Assembly (NCBI GenBank): GCA_903824965.1
Contig: CAIJYR010000052.1
Span: forward strand, 1 to 55,103
DNA: 55,103 nt
Source of the DNA: an uncultured Thiotrichales bacterium
Lineage (GTDB): Bacteria > Pseudomonadota > Gammaproteobacteria > CAIRSR01
Direction: 5' to 3'
This document shows, piece by piece, positions 43,056 to 51,167 of this stretch. The position numbers were made by a program, and so were the translations under genes. Every line of letters starts with the position of its first letter. The stretch's first letter is position 1. Below the pieces are notes generated by a model. The model did no database searches. It was not told the origin of the DNA and saw only the letters and a list, made by a program, of their open reading frames with translations.

Positions 43056-44078
43056 TCAGGCGGCTGTTACAAACATTGCATCCCCATAACTGAGGAAGCG
43101 ATAGCTTTGTACAATGGCATGCTGGTAGGCGGCCATGACCCGCTCGTAACCGCCAAAGGCACACACCAGCATCAATAGGCTGGATTCGGATACGTGGAAA
43201 TTCGTGACCATGGCATCCACGGTATAGAACCGATCGCCAGGATACAGAAAAAGATCCGTTTCACCCCGGAAAGGACGCAGTTCTCCCGTGCGGGAAGCAC
43301 TCTCTAAGGCACGTACACTCGTGGTTCCGACCGCGACGACCCGTTTGCCGTGTGACCTTGCATCGCGCACTGCCAGAACCGTTTCATCCGATATGTCCAC
43401 CCATTCGCTGTGCATCCGATGTTCTGCGAGGTTGTCTACCCGCACCGGCTGAAAGGTGCCTGCGCCTACGTGCAATGTGACATAGGCGATCTGAACACCC
43501 TGCCGGGTAAGCCGATCGATCAGCGTTTGATCAAAGTGCAATCCGGCGGTAGGTGCAGCGACGGCACCAGGGTGTTGTGCATACACCGTTTGGTATCGAT
43601 TCCGGTCTAGCGATTCGTCGGGACGCCGAATGTAGGGGGGGAGGGGTGTGTGCCCGATTTCGTCCAGGATCGCAGACACAGGGCGCGAGTCGTCGAAGTG
43701 CAATTCAAACCGTTCCTCCGAACGTGCTCGTACCTCTACCGCAATACCTCGCTCCAAAAAGAAACGATGGCCAGGACGCAGTGCTTTGCCACCCCGCACC
43801 AGGGCAAGTACCCGGTTCCGATCCAAGATTCGATCCACCAAGACCTCAACACGACCCCCGCTTGGTTTGTGACCGAAGAGCCGCGCCGGAATCACCCGTG
43901 TGTCATTGAACACCAACAAATCCCCTGCGTTCAGCAGTTCCGGCAGTGCTAAGAAAGCACGATCCTCACAACGATCACGAGCACTGTCGACAACCAACAG
44001 GCGATCGCTACCTCGTTCTGCAGGGTATTGGGCAATGAGGTGTTCGGGTAACGCAAAAGAGAAATCACTGCGACGCAT
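43056..44078 (-). CDS. queA: tRNA preQ1(34) S-adenosylmethionine ribosyltransferase-isomerase
   Basis: The product has 340 residues and transfers the ribose part of SAM to preQ1 at tRNA position 34, making epoxyqueuosine. The start is the Met of MRRSDFSFALPEHLIAQYPA, the near-universal QueA beginning; the ORF track adds 18 residues. DLLVFNDTRVIPARLFG, HVGAGTFQPVRV and TTSVRALES are family hallmarks. Neighbours are unrelated. Its start is divergent from the NuoM-like/dabA operon. Confidence 0.97.
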   Translation of the reverse strand: MRRSDFSFALPEHLIAQYPAERGSDRLLVVDSARDRCEDRAFLALPELLNAGDLLVFNDTRVIPARLFGHKPSGGRVEVLVDRILDRNRVLALVRGGKALRPGHRFFLERGIAVEVRARSEERFELHFDDSRPVSAILDEIGHTPLPPYIRRPDESLDRNRYQTVYAQHPGAVAAPTAGLHFDQTLIDRLTRQGVQIAYVTLHVGAGTFQPVRVDNLAEHRMHSEWVDISDETVLAVRDARSHGKRVVAVGTTSVRALESASRTGELRPFRGETDLFLYPGDRFYTVDAMVTNFHVSESSLLMLVCAFGGYERVMAAYQHAIVQSYRFLSYGDAMFVTAA

Positions 44079-44148
44079 GGAGTACCTGATTTCTGAGGGG
44101 TTTCGGGAAAGGATGGCCTTTTGACTTGTCATCCTTTTCTGGCGCTTC

Positions 44149-44157
44149 TGCTATAAT
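44149..44157 (+). promoter_or_regulatory. Extended -10 promoter of the NuoM-like/dabA operon
   Basis: TGCTATAAT is a perfect TGn extended -10 element; TTGTCA (44126) stands too far (20 bases) to be an ideal -35. Transcription would start near 44164, after the ORF-track TTG start of the next gene. This supports a later start codon and a leader of about 100 bases. Confidence 0.6.
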
Positions 44158-44265
44158 ACGTTGATAAGCCATCTGGTACCATGGCTGTATAGCTTCATGG
44201 CTTTGGTTTACGCATTGCGATGGGATTGGCTTATTCGTTGTCACCGTATTGAGAAGACCTCCGTT

Positions 44266-45705
44266 TTGAATACACTCACCGTCTTGTTGCTGCTCCCTCT
44301 CTCTGGGGCGCTCTTAGTAGGGTTGATTCCCCGGCGCTTTGAACGGTGGATTCGGTCGATCGCGCTTGCTACCTCGGCGATCGCTGTGTTCGTCGCGATC
44401 GACGTTTTGCGTCGTTTTGATCCCAGCACCGGAAATCTCCCCATCCTCGAACCCCTCCTAGGGCAATACTACGCCCTTGGGGTCGATGGGCTCTCTCTTC
44501 CCATGGTGTTGCTCGCAGTCGGGCTTTGTTTGGTAGCACTGCTTGCCTCCACAACCATTCAGGAACAAATCAAAAGCTATTACCTCTCGATGCTGTTGCT
44601 GGAGTCTGCTATTTTGGGGGTGTTTCTGACACAGGATTGGTTGTTCTTTTATATCTGCTGGGAACTGACCATCCTACCGCTCTTCTTCCTCATCAACCGT
44701 TGGGGGGGGAAGCGTCGTTTGCAGGCTGCGCTGAATTTTATTCTCTACACGATGGGTGGATCGGTCTTCATGCTCATTGCACTGCTCATTGCCTTCGATA
44801 AAGCCGGGGTGCATACCTTCACGATGCAAGACATGACCCAGGGACTGCATGCACTGCCGCGTGAGATCCAGATACCCATTTTTCTCGGTTTGTTGGTCGG
44901 TTTTGGGGTGAAAATGCCGATTTTTCCGCTGCATGGTTGGATTTCACTCGCGCATGTCGAAGCGCCTAGCCCCGTCAGTATCTTGCTGTCCGGCATTTTG
45001 CTCAAAATGGGATCGTATGGCTTGCTCCGTGCTTCTGCGATGCTCCCCCAGGCTTTGGTGGCCATGCAGGACGTGTTGGCAGCCTTGGCACTCATTGGTA
45101 TGCTCTATGGCGGCCTGCTTGCGTGGCGGCAGAGCGATCTCAAAGCCATGGTTGCTTATTCTTCGGTCAGCCATATGGGGGTCGTGTTGTTGGGCATTGC
45201 GACCCTTAAGGAGGCGGGTGTAACGGGTGCTGTCCTGCAGATGGTCGCCCATGGCATTGTCGCCGGTTCTCTTTTTTTGCTCCTGGGGAGCCTGTACCAC
45301 CATACACACACCCGAGAGGTAAGTCAGTACGGGGGCCTGATGCAGACGACACCGCGTTTTGCCCTTTTGACCACGCTCGCCTTTGCAGGGGCCGTGGGGA
45401 TTCCAGGCACCTCTGGTTTTATTGCCGAACTGCATGCTCTCGTGGGTGTGTTTGAACGCTGGGGTTGGTTGGCCTTGTTGCTCAGCGCGGGCATGATGAT
45501 CAGCGCCGTATACGCGGTGCGCACGGTAGGGCGGCTCTTCACCGGCCCCCTGCGTGTAGGCATGGAAGCTGTGCCCGATCTCCGCCACCATGAACTGCTC
45601 GCAGCGGGTTTGCTCGCGGCTGCCATCACGGTGCTTGGGGTATCCCCTTATCCCTTGTTACAGTTGGTGATCCCGTACACACTGCATTTTCTGGATCAGT
45701 TCTGA
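44266..45705 (+). CDS. NuoM-like proton-conducting membrane subunit beside dabA
   Basis: From TTG 44266 the product has 479 residues; GAGAAG lies nine bases upstream and the protein then begins at its first membrane helix (NTLTVLLLLPLSGALLVGL). The track start TTG 44161 lies before the expected transcription start; ATG 44197 is another option. Motifs of the NuoM branch are WELTILPLFFLI with the key Glu, FGVKMPIFPLHGWISLAHVE, ILLKMGSYGLLR and YSSVSHMGVVLLGI, and the His of QMVAHGIV. It shares TGATG with dabA, so the proteins are made together. It would carry protons to drive carbon uptake by DabA. Confidence 0.85.
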   Translation: MNTLTVLLLLPLSGALLVGLIPRRFERWIRSIALATSAIAVFVAIDVLRRFDPSTGNLPILEPLLGQYYALGVDGLSLPMVLLAVGLCLVALLASTTIQEQIKSYYLSMLLLESAILGVFLTQDWLFFYICWELTILPLFFLINRWGGKRRLQAALNFILYTMGGSVFMLIALLIAFDKAGVHTFTMQDMTQGLHALPREIQIPIFLGLLVGFGVKMPIFPLHGWISLAHVEAPSPVSILLSGILLKMGSYGLLRASAMLPQALVAMQDVLAALALIGMLYGGLLAWRQSDLKAMVAYSSVSHMGVVLLGIATLKEAGVTGAVLQMVAHGIVAGSLFLLLGSLYHHTHTREVSQYGGLMQTTPRFALLTTLAFAGAVGIPGTSGFIAELHALVGVFERWGWLALLLSAGMMISAVYAVRTVGRLFTGPLRVGMEAVPDLRHHELLAAGLLAAAITVLGVSPYPLLQLVIPYTLHFLDQF

Positions 45706-48700
45706 TGCACGCACCCGAACCTCCTGCCAGCCAGACGCGCCGAGAACGGTTGTTGAATGCGGTGCGCCACTTAGAACACGTTTTGCCAGGACAGGCACCC
45801 ATTCGGGATTTCGTCCACCACAACACAGTGCACGGTTTCCAAGATCGACCTTTCCCAGAGGCATTGCGCGAGGTTCATGCGATCACGGGGATTGCCGGGT
45901 ATCTTCCCATCGCACGCTTTCGGGCCTTGTTGCAGGAGGGACGTATTGCCCTTTCTGACGTCCTGGAAGTCTTGGCGGAGGCGCCCTCTTTGGGGTGTTC
46001 TGAGGCTTTAGGGCCACTGACACGGGGGGAGGTGTATCGGGTGTGTCTGCTCACGGAGATTCCCTCCCTCACTGCCGCACAGTTGGTGTGGCACTTGGAG
46101 GAGCGGCAAGCCCACACGGTCTTTCAACCTGGTGTTGGGGAGGAGATGAGAGACACGTTGCGCAAGAAATCTCCTGACCAATCCGATGCAATGCTTTTGG
46201 AGGATCTCTGGTATGCCTGCCTGGAAGTGTTGGGTGTTGCGTCTTCTGTGGGCCATGTAGAAAGCTTGCTGGATCTGACTTCTGATCATGCACAGCAGTT
46301 GCTTGCACACCTGGAAAAAGAGGATGCCGGACAACAAAAAACCCGCCGCAAGATCAAACACCTTGCACAGCATATTCTGCATGAATGGCTGCAACGCATT
46401 GGCCGTGATCTGACCTTGGGCGGTGCCTTACGAGCACTGACCGGCCAAGATCTGTTGGCGCAACACCGAACCTATTTGATACGGCATTTGGCGAGTTTCT
46501 TGGATCAGGGACTCTCACCGTGGCCACTCCCAGCGCGTCAAAAAGGTTTTTATAGTGCTTGGAAAGAAAGCGCACAACGCGATCTGGCCCCTGTGTTCGA
46601 GGAACTCCCCACCTGGCGTGAGACCCTGGAAGCCCTCCCCTCCGGGGCCGTAGAAGCCGTAGAACACTTGCTCTCAGCGTTGGCGCTGCCCGAAGCATTG
46701 TGGCCAGGATACCTAGAACGGCTTGCGTTGGAATTGCCTGGTTGGTCAGGGATGGTGATGTGGCGCAGTCTGCGGCCTGGCTATCAGGGGCTTACCCCAG
46801 AACGCGTGGACATGATGGAGTACCTTGCGGTACGGCTTGCGTTGGAGCGGATTTTTGCACAACGCCTGTGCCGTACAGAGTGGGGTATAGAGCCGAGTGT
46901 AGAATCGCTGCGCACCTATTTTGAACAGGCTCACGCGGAATTGTTGGGTCGCTGGATGCTTTTGAACGCCCCACTGCCGGATTATCTGTCGAGTCGTATT
47001 CAACCGTTGCTAGAACGCCCCTCGTCGATCGCGGTGAGACAAGAGGAAGAATGGTGGGCTGTAGCCCCCATGATTGTGGCCTGGCAGTTCTATTCCGCTG
47101 GAGAGCGTATCCACGCACACAGTGCACACCGTCATGGCTGGCCCTTGTTTATGCTGGCGCAGCATCTAGGCTTGAGTGCCCGTGAAATACGCAATGGGGA
47201 CAGTAATTTCGCGTGGTCTTTGCTGAAAACCATGGCCCGCCTAGAGGCCGATACCGTAGGATACCTCTGGTTACAGGCCTACGAGCGCCACTACCACCAA
47301 CAGATTCTCGGGGCGATTGCAGGCAACCATGGACGGGGTCGTTGGGCCACACGTTCTGCTGCGCCCACGGCTCAACTGGTTTTTTGCATGGACGATCGGG
47401 AGGAGGGATTTCGTCGCCACGTAGAGGAGCGCAACCCTACCCTAGAGACCTTAGGGGCGGCGGGTTTCTTTGGCGTGCCGATGTATTGGCAAGGACTAGA
47501 CGAGGAGAGGGCGACAGCGTTGTGTCCGATCGTCGTGACACCCGCTCATACCGTGAAAGAGGTCTCTGGGCACCATGAAAGTCCCCTGTACACCCGACAC
47601 AGGCGGGGTCTTGCATGGCGGCGTGGCTTACAGCATCTTTTTTTCCGCCGAACCCACAGAGGATGGTTGGGCAGTACCCTTTTGACCCTCATCGGTGCAC
47701 CGGGTGCGCTTGTTGTGTTGGTGGGCAAGGTGCTGGCACCCTTGGCGACGGGCCGTGCGATCGCGTTTCTGCGTCAGAAAGGGGAGGGGACTGTACCCAC
47801 CACGCTCACGCTTTCTGCCCCCGACAGCGCACCTCCGGCTACGTCTGAGCATCCCCGTCTTGGTTTTACCGACGCCGAACAAGCTATCCGTGTAGAAGGC
47901 TTGTTGCGCACGATAGGACTCACGCGTGGTTTTGCACCGTTGGTCGTGATCGTGGGGCATGGATCGAGCAGCCAGAACAATCCACATCGGGCCGCCTACG
48001 ATTGTGGGGCTTGTAGTGGACGCCATGGTGGGCCGAATGCGCGGGTTTTTGCAGCCATGGCCAACCGTCCCGAAGTACGGACGCTTTTGTACGAACGAGG
48101 GATTACAATTCCAGAAAGCACTTGGTTCCTAGGTGCAGCGCACGATACCGCGAGTGAAGCGATCGGTTGGTACGATCAGGATCAGATACCGGATCGTCTG
48201 CGCGGTGCTTGGACTGCCTTGCAAGCGGATCTGGCGGAAGCGTGTGCTCGATCGGCCCAGGAGCGTGCCCGACGACTGGCCTCGGCACCACACCGTCCTA
48301 CTCCCCCTCAGGCATTGGCGCATGTGGCGGGACGGGCCATGGATTTTAGCCAAGCCCGTCCAGAACTCGGTCATGTGACCAATGCCGTTGCCGTAATTGG
48401 GCGTCGTTCCGTGACCCAAGGGGTCTTTTTTGACCGCCGGATGTTCCTCATTTCGTATGACCCGACGGAGGATCCCGATGGGCGTATTGTGGAAGGGATT
48501 TTACTTGCAGCAGGGCCGGTCGGTGCGGGCATTACCCTGGAATATTATTTCTCCACAGTCGACAGTGAGCGGTTTGGGTGTGGAAGCAAAGTCACGCACA
48601 ACCTGACGGGCTTTCTCGGTGTAATGGAAGGCACCAGTTCTGATTTGCGTACCGGCCTACCACGTCAGATGACCGAGATCCACGAAGCCATGCGGCTTTT

Positions 48701-48989
48701 GATCATCGTTGAGCAGCAACCGGACATTCTGACTGCACTCTATGAGCGACAACCCATTCTCCGCGAACTGGTAGGCAATGCGTGGATTCATCTCGCTGCC
48801 AAGGAACCAGAAAGCGGTATCCTGCACCGGTTTCGACCGGGTGTCGGTTGGACAGTGTGGTACCAAGATCCCAACGCGCCTCCCTTGCCTTGTGTGAATG
48901 CTTCGCCAGAATGGTTTATGGGACACAAGGGGCCACTCACCCCTGCACTCATTCGGCAACCTGTGCCTCAGCAACCTGTGCCTGCGTAG
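45705..48989 (+). CDS. dabA: DabA, inorganic carbon transporter subunit (DUF2309/UPF0753)
   Basis: The product has 1094 residues, longer than most DabA proteins (about 800-1000). The family pattern is clear: PIRDFVHHNTVHGFQ near the start, FCMDDREEGFRRHVE (Cys and Asp of the zinc site, about 560), and GHGSSSQNNPHRAAYDCGAC (His and Cys of the zinc site), followed by GGPNARVFA. DabA is thought to convert CO2 to bicarbonate with a beta-carbonic-anhydrase-like zinc site, driven by the proton-conducting partner. The partner here is NuoM-like and overlaps its start codon. It converges on coaX with a 41-base overlap. Confidence 0.93.
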   Translation: MHAPEPPASQTRRERLLNAVRHLEHVLPGQAPIRDFVHHNTVHGFQDRPFPEALREVHAITGIAGYLPIARFRALLQEGRIALSDVLEVLAEAPSLGCSEALGPLTRGEVYRVCLLTEIPSLTAAQLVWHLEERQAHTVFQPGVGEEMRDTLRKKSPDQSDAMLLEDLWYACLEVLGVASSVGHVESLLDLTSDHAQQLLAHLEKEDAGQQKTRRKIKHLAQHILHEWLQRIGRDLTLGGALRALTGQDLLAQHRTYLIRHLASFLDQGLSPWPLPARQKGFYSAWKESAQRDLAPVFEELPTWRETLEALPSGAVEAVEHLLSALALPEALWPGYLERLALELPGWSGMVMWRSLRPGYQGLTPERVDMMEYLAVRLALERIFAQRLCRTEWGIEPSVESLRTYFEQAHAELLGRWMLLNAPLPDYLSSRIQPLLERPSSIAVRQEEEWWAVAPMIVAWQFYSAGERIHAHSAHRHGWPLFMLAQHLGLSAREIRNGDSNFAWSLLKTMARLEADTVGYLWLQAYERHYHQQILGAIAGNHGRGRWATRSAAPTAQLVFCMDDREEGFRRHVEERNPTLETLGAAGFFGVPMYWQGLDEERATALCPIVVTPAHTVKEVSGHHESPLYTRHRRGLAWRRGLQHLFFRRTHRGWLGSTLLTLIGAPGALVVLVGKVLAPLATGRAIAFLRQKGEGTVPTTLTLSAPDSAPPATSEHPRLGFTDAEQAIRVEGLLRTIGLTRGFAPLVVIVGHGSSSQNNPHRAAYDCGACSGRHGGPNARVFAAMANRPEVRTLLYERGITIPESTWFLGAAHDTASEAIGWYDQDQIPDRLRGAWTALQADLAEACARSAQERARRLASAPHRPTPPQALAHVAGRAMDFSQARPELGHVTNAVAVIGRRSVTQGVFFDRRMFLISYDPTEDPDGRIVEGILLAAGPVGAGITLEYYFSTVDSERFGCGSKVTHNLTGFLGVMEGTSSDLRTGLPRQMTEIHEAMRLLIIVEQQPDILTALYERQPILRELVGNAWIHLAAKEPESGILHRFRPGVGWTVWYQDPNAPPLPCVNASPEWFMGHKGPLTPALIRQPVPQQPVPA

Positions 48990-49758
48990 CGGTTTTTGCG
49001 ACCACCGCAAGCCCGTGCATCACCAGGTTTGCCTCATATTCCACCACCCCGTTGAGCAACGGCAACGCAAGGGCCGCATCCCCGCCCGTGAGTAGGATCG
49101 TGACTGCGCCGGAGAGTTCCCGAGACAGATCCGCCACCACGCGATCGATCAGCGCAACCACGGCGTACAGGGTGCCCCCAGCAACAGCACTGCCCGTATC
49201 AACGGCAAGCAAAGAGGCACCCGCACCGCTTGTGTACCGAATTTGCGCCGTACCCGCAACGAGGGCGTGACGCATCATCCTGATCCCGGGAACAATCAGA
49301 CCACCGAGGTGGGTATTGTCCGCAGAGAGGGCATCGATCGTCACAGCAGTACCACAGTCTACGACACACAAATGCCCATGCGAGCGTCTTGCCGCTCCTA
49401 CCAGCGCAGCCCAACGATCGGCACCCAGGCGGGTAGGATCACGGTAGGCATTTTTGACCCCGTACCCTTGCGCCTCTGGGCGTAAAAACGAGACCTCTAG
49501 CTGCCAGGTAGCCTGTGTCCAGTCGCATAGGTCTTTTGCCAGTGCATCCCCCCCCACGTTCGACGCCACAATGCGGGTTGGGCGGGTTGGTGACAGTCCT
49601 CTCCAACAAGTCTCGGCAACGCTGCCAATGCCTTCTGGACGGTAGACACGGGAACCCACGCAGGTCAACGTATCCTCATCGTCACCACGATCGTCACCAC
49701 GATCGTCAAGAGTCGCCCATTTGACCGCAGAATTACCGATGTCTAACAAGAGGATCAT
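48949..49758 (-). CDS. coaX: Type III pantothenate kinase
   Basis: The product has 269 residues and phosphorylates pantothenate, the first step to coenzyme A. The ASKHA-fold start MILLLDIGNSAVKWA and DPTRLGADRWAALVGAARR are CoaX hallmarks; VVDCGTAVTID and GGLIVPG complete the site. In-frame small duplications are present: DDRGDDRGDD near residue 20 and AQVAEAQVAE at the C-terminus, the latter inside the overlap with dabA. It lies six bases downstream of cysM in one operon. Confidence 0.95.
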   Translation of the reverse strand: MILLLDIGNSAVKWATLDDRGDDRGDDEDTLTCVGSRVYRPEGIGSVAETCWRGLSPTRPTRIVASNVGGDALAKDLCDWTQATWQLEVSFLRPEAQGYGVKNAYRDPTRLGADRWAALVGAARRSHGHLCVVDCGTAVTIDALSADNTHLGGLIVPGIRMMRHALVAGTAQIRYTSGAGASLLAVDTGSAVAGGTLYAVVALIDRVVADLSRELSGAVTILLTGGDAALALPLLNGVVEYEANLVMHGLAVVAKTATQAQVAEAQVAE

Positions 49759-49764
49759 CGAGAC

Positions 49765-50655
49765 CTAGCCAGGATACACGCCGGTAGAAAGATAACGATC
49801 GCCACGATCACAGGCGATGACGACAATGACTGCGTTTTGTACGGTTTGTACCAAACGCAACGCAGCGGCACACGCACCCCCCGAAGAAATCCCCACGAAA
49901 ATGCCTTCCTTGGCCGCCAAGGCGCGTGTAGTGTCTTCGGCTTCTTGTTGACTCACGTCCAGGATGCAATCTACACGGGTAGGATCGTAAATGCGCGGAA
50001 GATAGGCAAGGGGCCAGCGCCGAATCCCTGGGATCTGGGAACCCTCGGTGGGTTGCACACCAACAATCTGGATGGCAGGATTTTGTTCCTTGAGGTAGCG
50101 AGACGTTCCCATGATAGTGCCGGTCGTGCCCATGCTGCTTACGAAGTGTGTGAGGCTTCCGCCGGTGTCGCGCCAGATTTCCGGGCCGGTTCCTTCGTAG
50201 TGCGCGGCTGGGTTGTCGGGATTAGAAAACTGATCCAACAGGCGGCCTTTTCCCTGAGACACCAGCGTTCGTGCCAGATCGATGGCAGCTTCCATGCCAC
50301 CCGCTGCTGGGGTCAATAGGATCTCAGCACCCAAGGCACGCATCACCGAACGGCGCTCCACGCTCATGTGTTCCGGCATGACAAGCACCATGCGATACCC
50401 CCGCACACTCGCAGCCATGGCCAAGGCAATGCCGGTATTGCCGCTGGTCGGTTCGATTAGGGTATCGCCGGGTCGGATTTCGCCACGTTCTTCGGCGCGT
50501 CGAATCATGGACAAGGCAGGTCGATCTTTGACCGAGCCTGCGGGGTTGTTGCCTTCGAGTTTTAGTAGAATACGGTTGGATGGACTGTCCAACAGGCGTT
50601 GCAAACACACAAGCGGTGTGTTGCCAATGGTGTCTTCAAGGGTGGAAAAGTGCAT
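49765..50655 (-). CDS. cysM: Cysteine synthase B
   Basis: The product has 296 residues, a PLP enzyme making cysteine (or S-sulfocysteine from thiosulfate) from O-acetylserine. It starts MHFSTLEDTIGNTPLV. The PLP Lys lies in NPAGSVKDRPAL (about 43), and PTSGNTGIALA binds substrate. SSMGTTGTIMGTSRYLKE and the short IVGVQPTEGSQIPGIRRW stretch are typical of CysM rather than CysK, and the length fits. In a sulfur oxidiser the thiosulfate-using form makes sense. coaX follows in the same direction. Confidence 0.95.
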   Translation of the reverse strand: MHFSTLEDTIGNTPLVCLQRLLDSPSNRILLKLEGNNPAGSVKDRPALSMIRRAEERGEIRPGDTLIEPTSGNTGIALAMAASVRGYRMVLVMPEHMSVERRSVMRALGAEILLTPAAGGMEAAIDLARTLVSQGKGRLLDQFSNPDNPAAHYEGTGPEIWRDTGGSLTHFVSSMGTTGTIMGTSRYLKEQNPAIQIVGVQPTEGSQIPGIRRWPLAYLPRIYDPTRVDCILDVSQQEAEDTTRALAAKEGIFVGISSGGACAAALRLVQTVQNAVIVVIACDRGDRYLSTGVYPG

Positions 50656-50759
50656 GGCATCGTGGATCGTTTGGTGTGTGTGGATCGGGCAAAATAAAAT
50701 TGCTCTGTGCGTCCGTTACTTTTACCCTTTGCTTTTACCAACAAGGTCGGGAGACGACG

Positions 50760-51167
50760 ATGTGTAGTGGTAGACGGCTAGCGGTTGGTGCACTGTTGTA
50801 CGTGGCATGTGGTTGGCTCGTCGGTTGTTCCGCAGACACAACACCCCGAACCACGGAAGTCAGTTATCGCAAGGACGTGCGCCCCATTCTGGACTCCTTT
50901 TGTGTGGATTGTCATCTCCCTACCAACCAGGATCGCACGGCTGGCATGGGATATATGCGAAGTCAGTTTAGCGTGGAAACCTACGAAAGCATCATGCGGG
51001 GTACAAAATTCGGTCTTATGATCAAACCAGGCGATCCTGCGGGAAGTACGCTCATGGGTACCATCAGCAGCAGCGGTGATCAGCGACATCACGGCAGGGG
51101 GCCGATCCCCGAAAAGGATGCTAGTATCCTACACAATTGGATAGCACAAGGCGCAAAAAACAATTGA
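50760..51167 (+). CDS. Lipoprotein with planctomycete-type cytochrome c domain
   Basis: From ATG 50760 the product has 135 residues; GGGAG lies eight bases upstream, and the ORF-track start at 50580 runs through cysM. A lipoprotein signal ends in LVGC, so the protein is probably lipid-anchored. The body reads VSYRKDVRPILDSFCVDCH, with a single CxxCH haem motif (about 53), then KPGDPAGSTLMGTI and a final LHNWIAQGAKNN, the pattern of the PSCyt1 domain. It probably carries electrons or binds haem in the periplasm. Its TGA overlaps the start of the GH17 gene (TGATG). Confidence 0.8.
   Translation: MCSGRRLAVGALLYVACGWLVGCSADTTPRTTEVSYRKDVRPILDSFCVDCHLPTNQDRTAGMGYMRSQFSVETYESIMRGTKFGLMIKPGDPAGSTLMGTISSSGDQRHHGRGPIPEKDASILHNWIAQGAKNN

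Noticed and set aside
44161-44265. TTG start of the NuoM-like gene as given in the track
   Set aside because: A strong extended -10 element places the transcription start at about 44164, after this codon, and the NuoM-like sequence begins at 44266.
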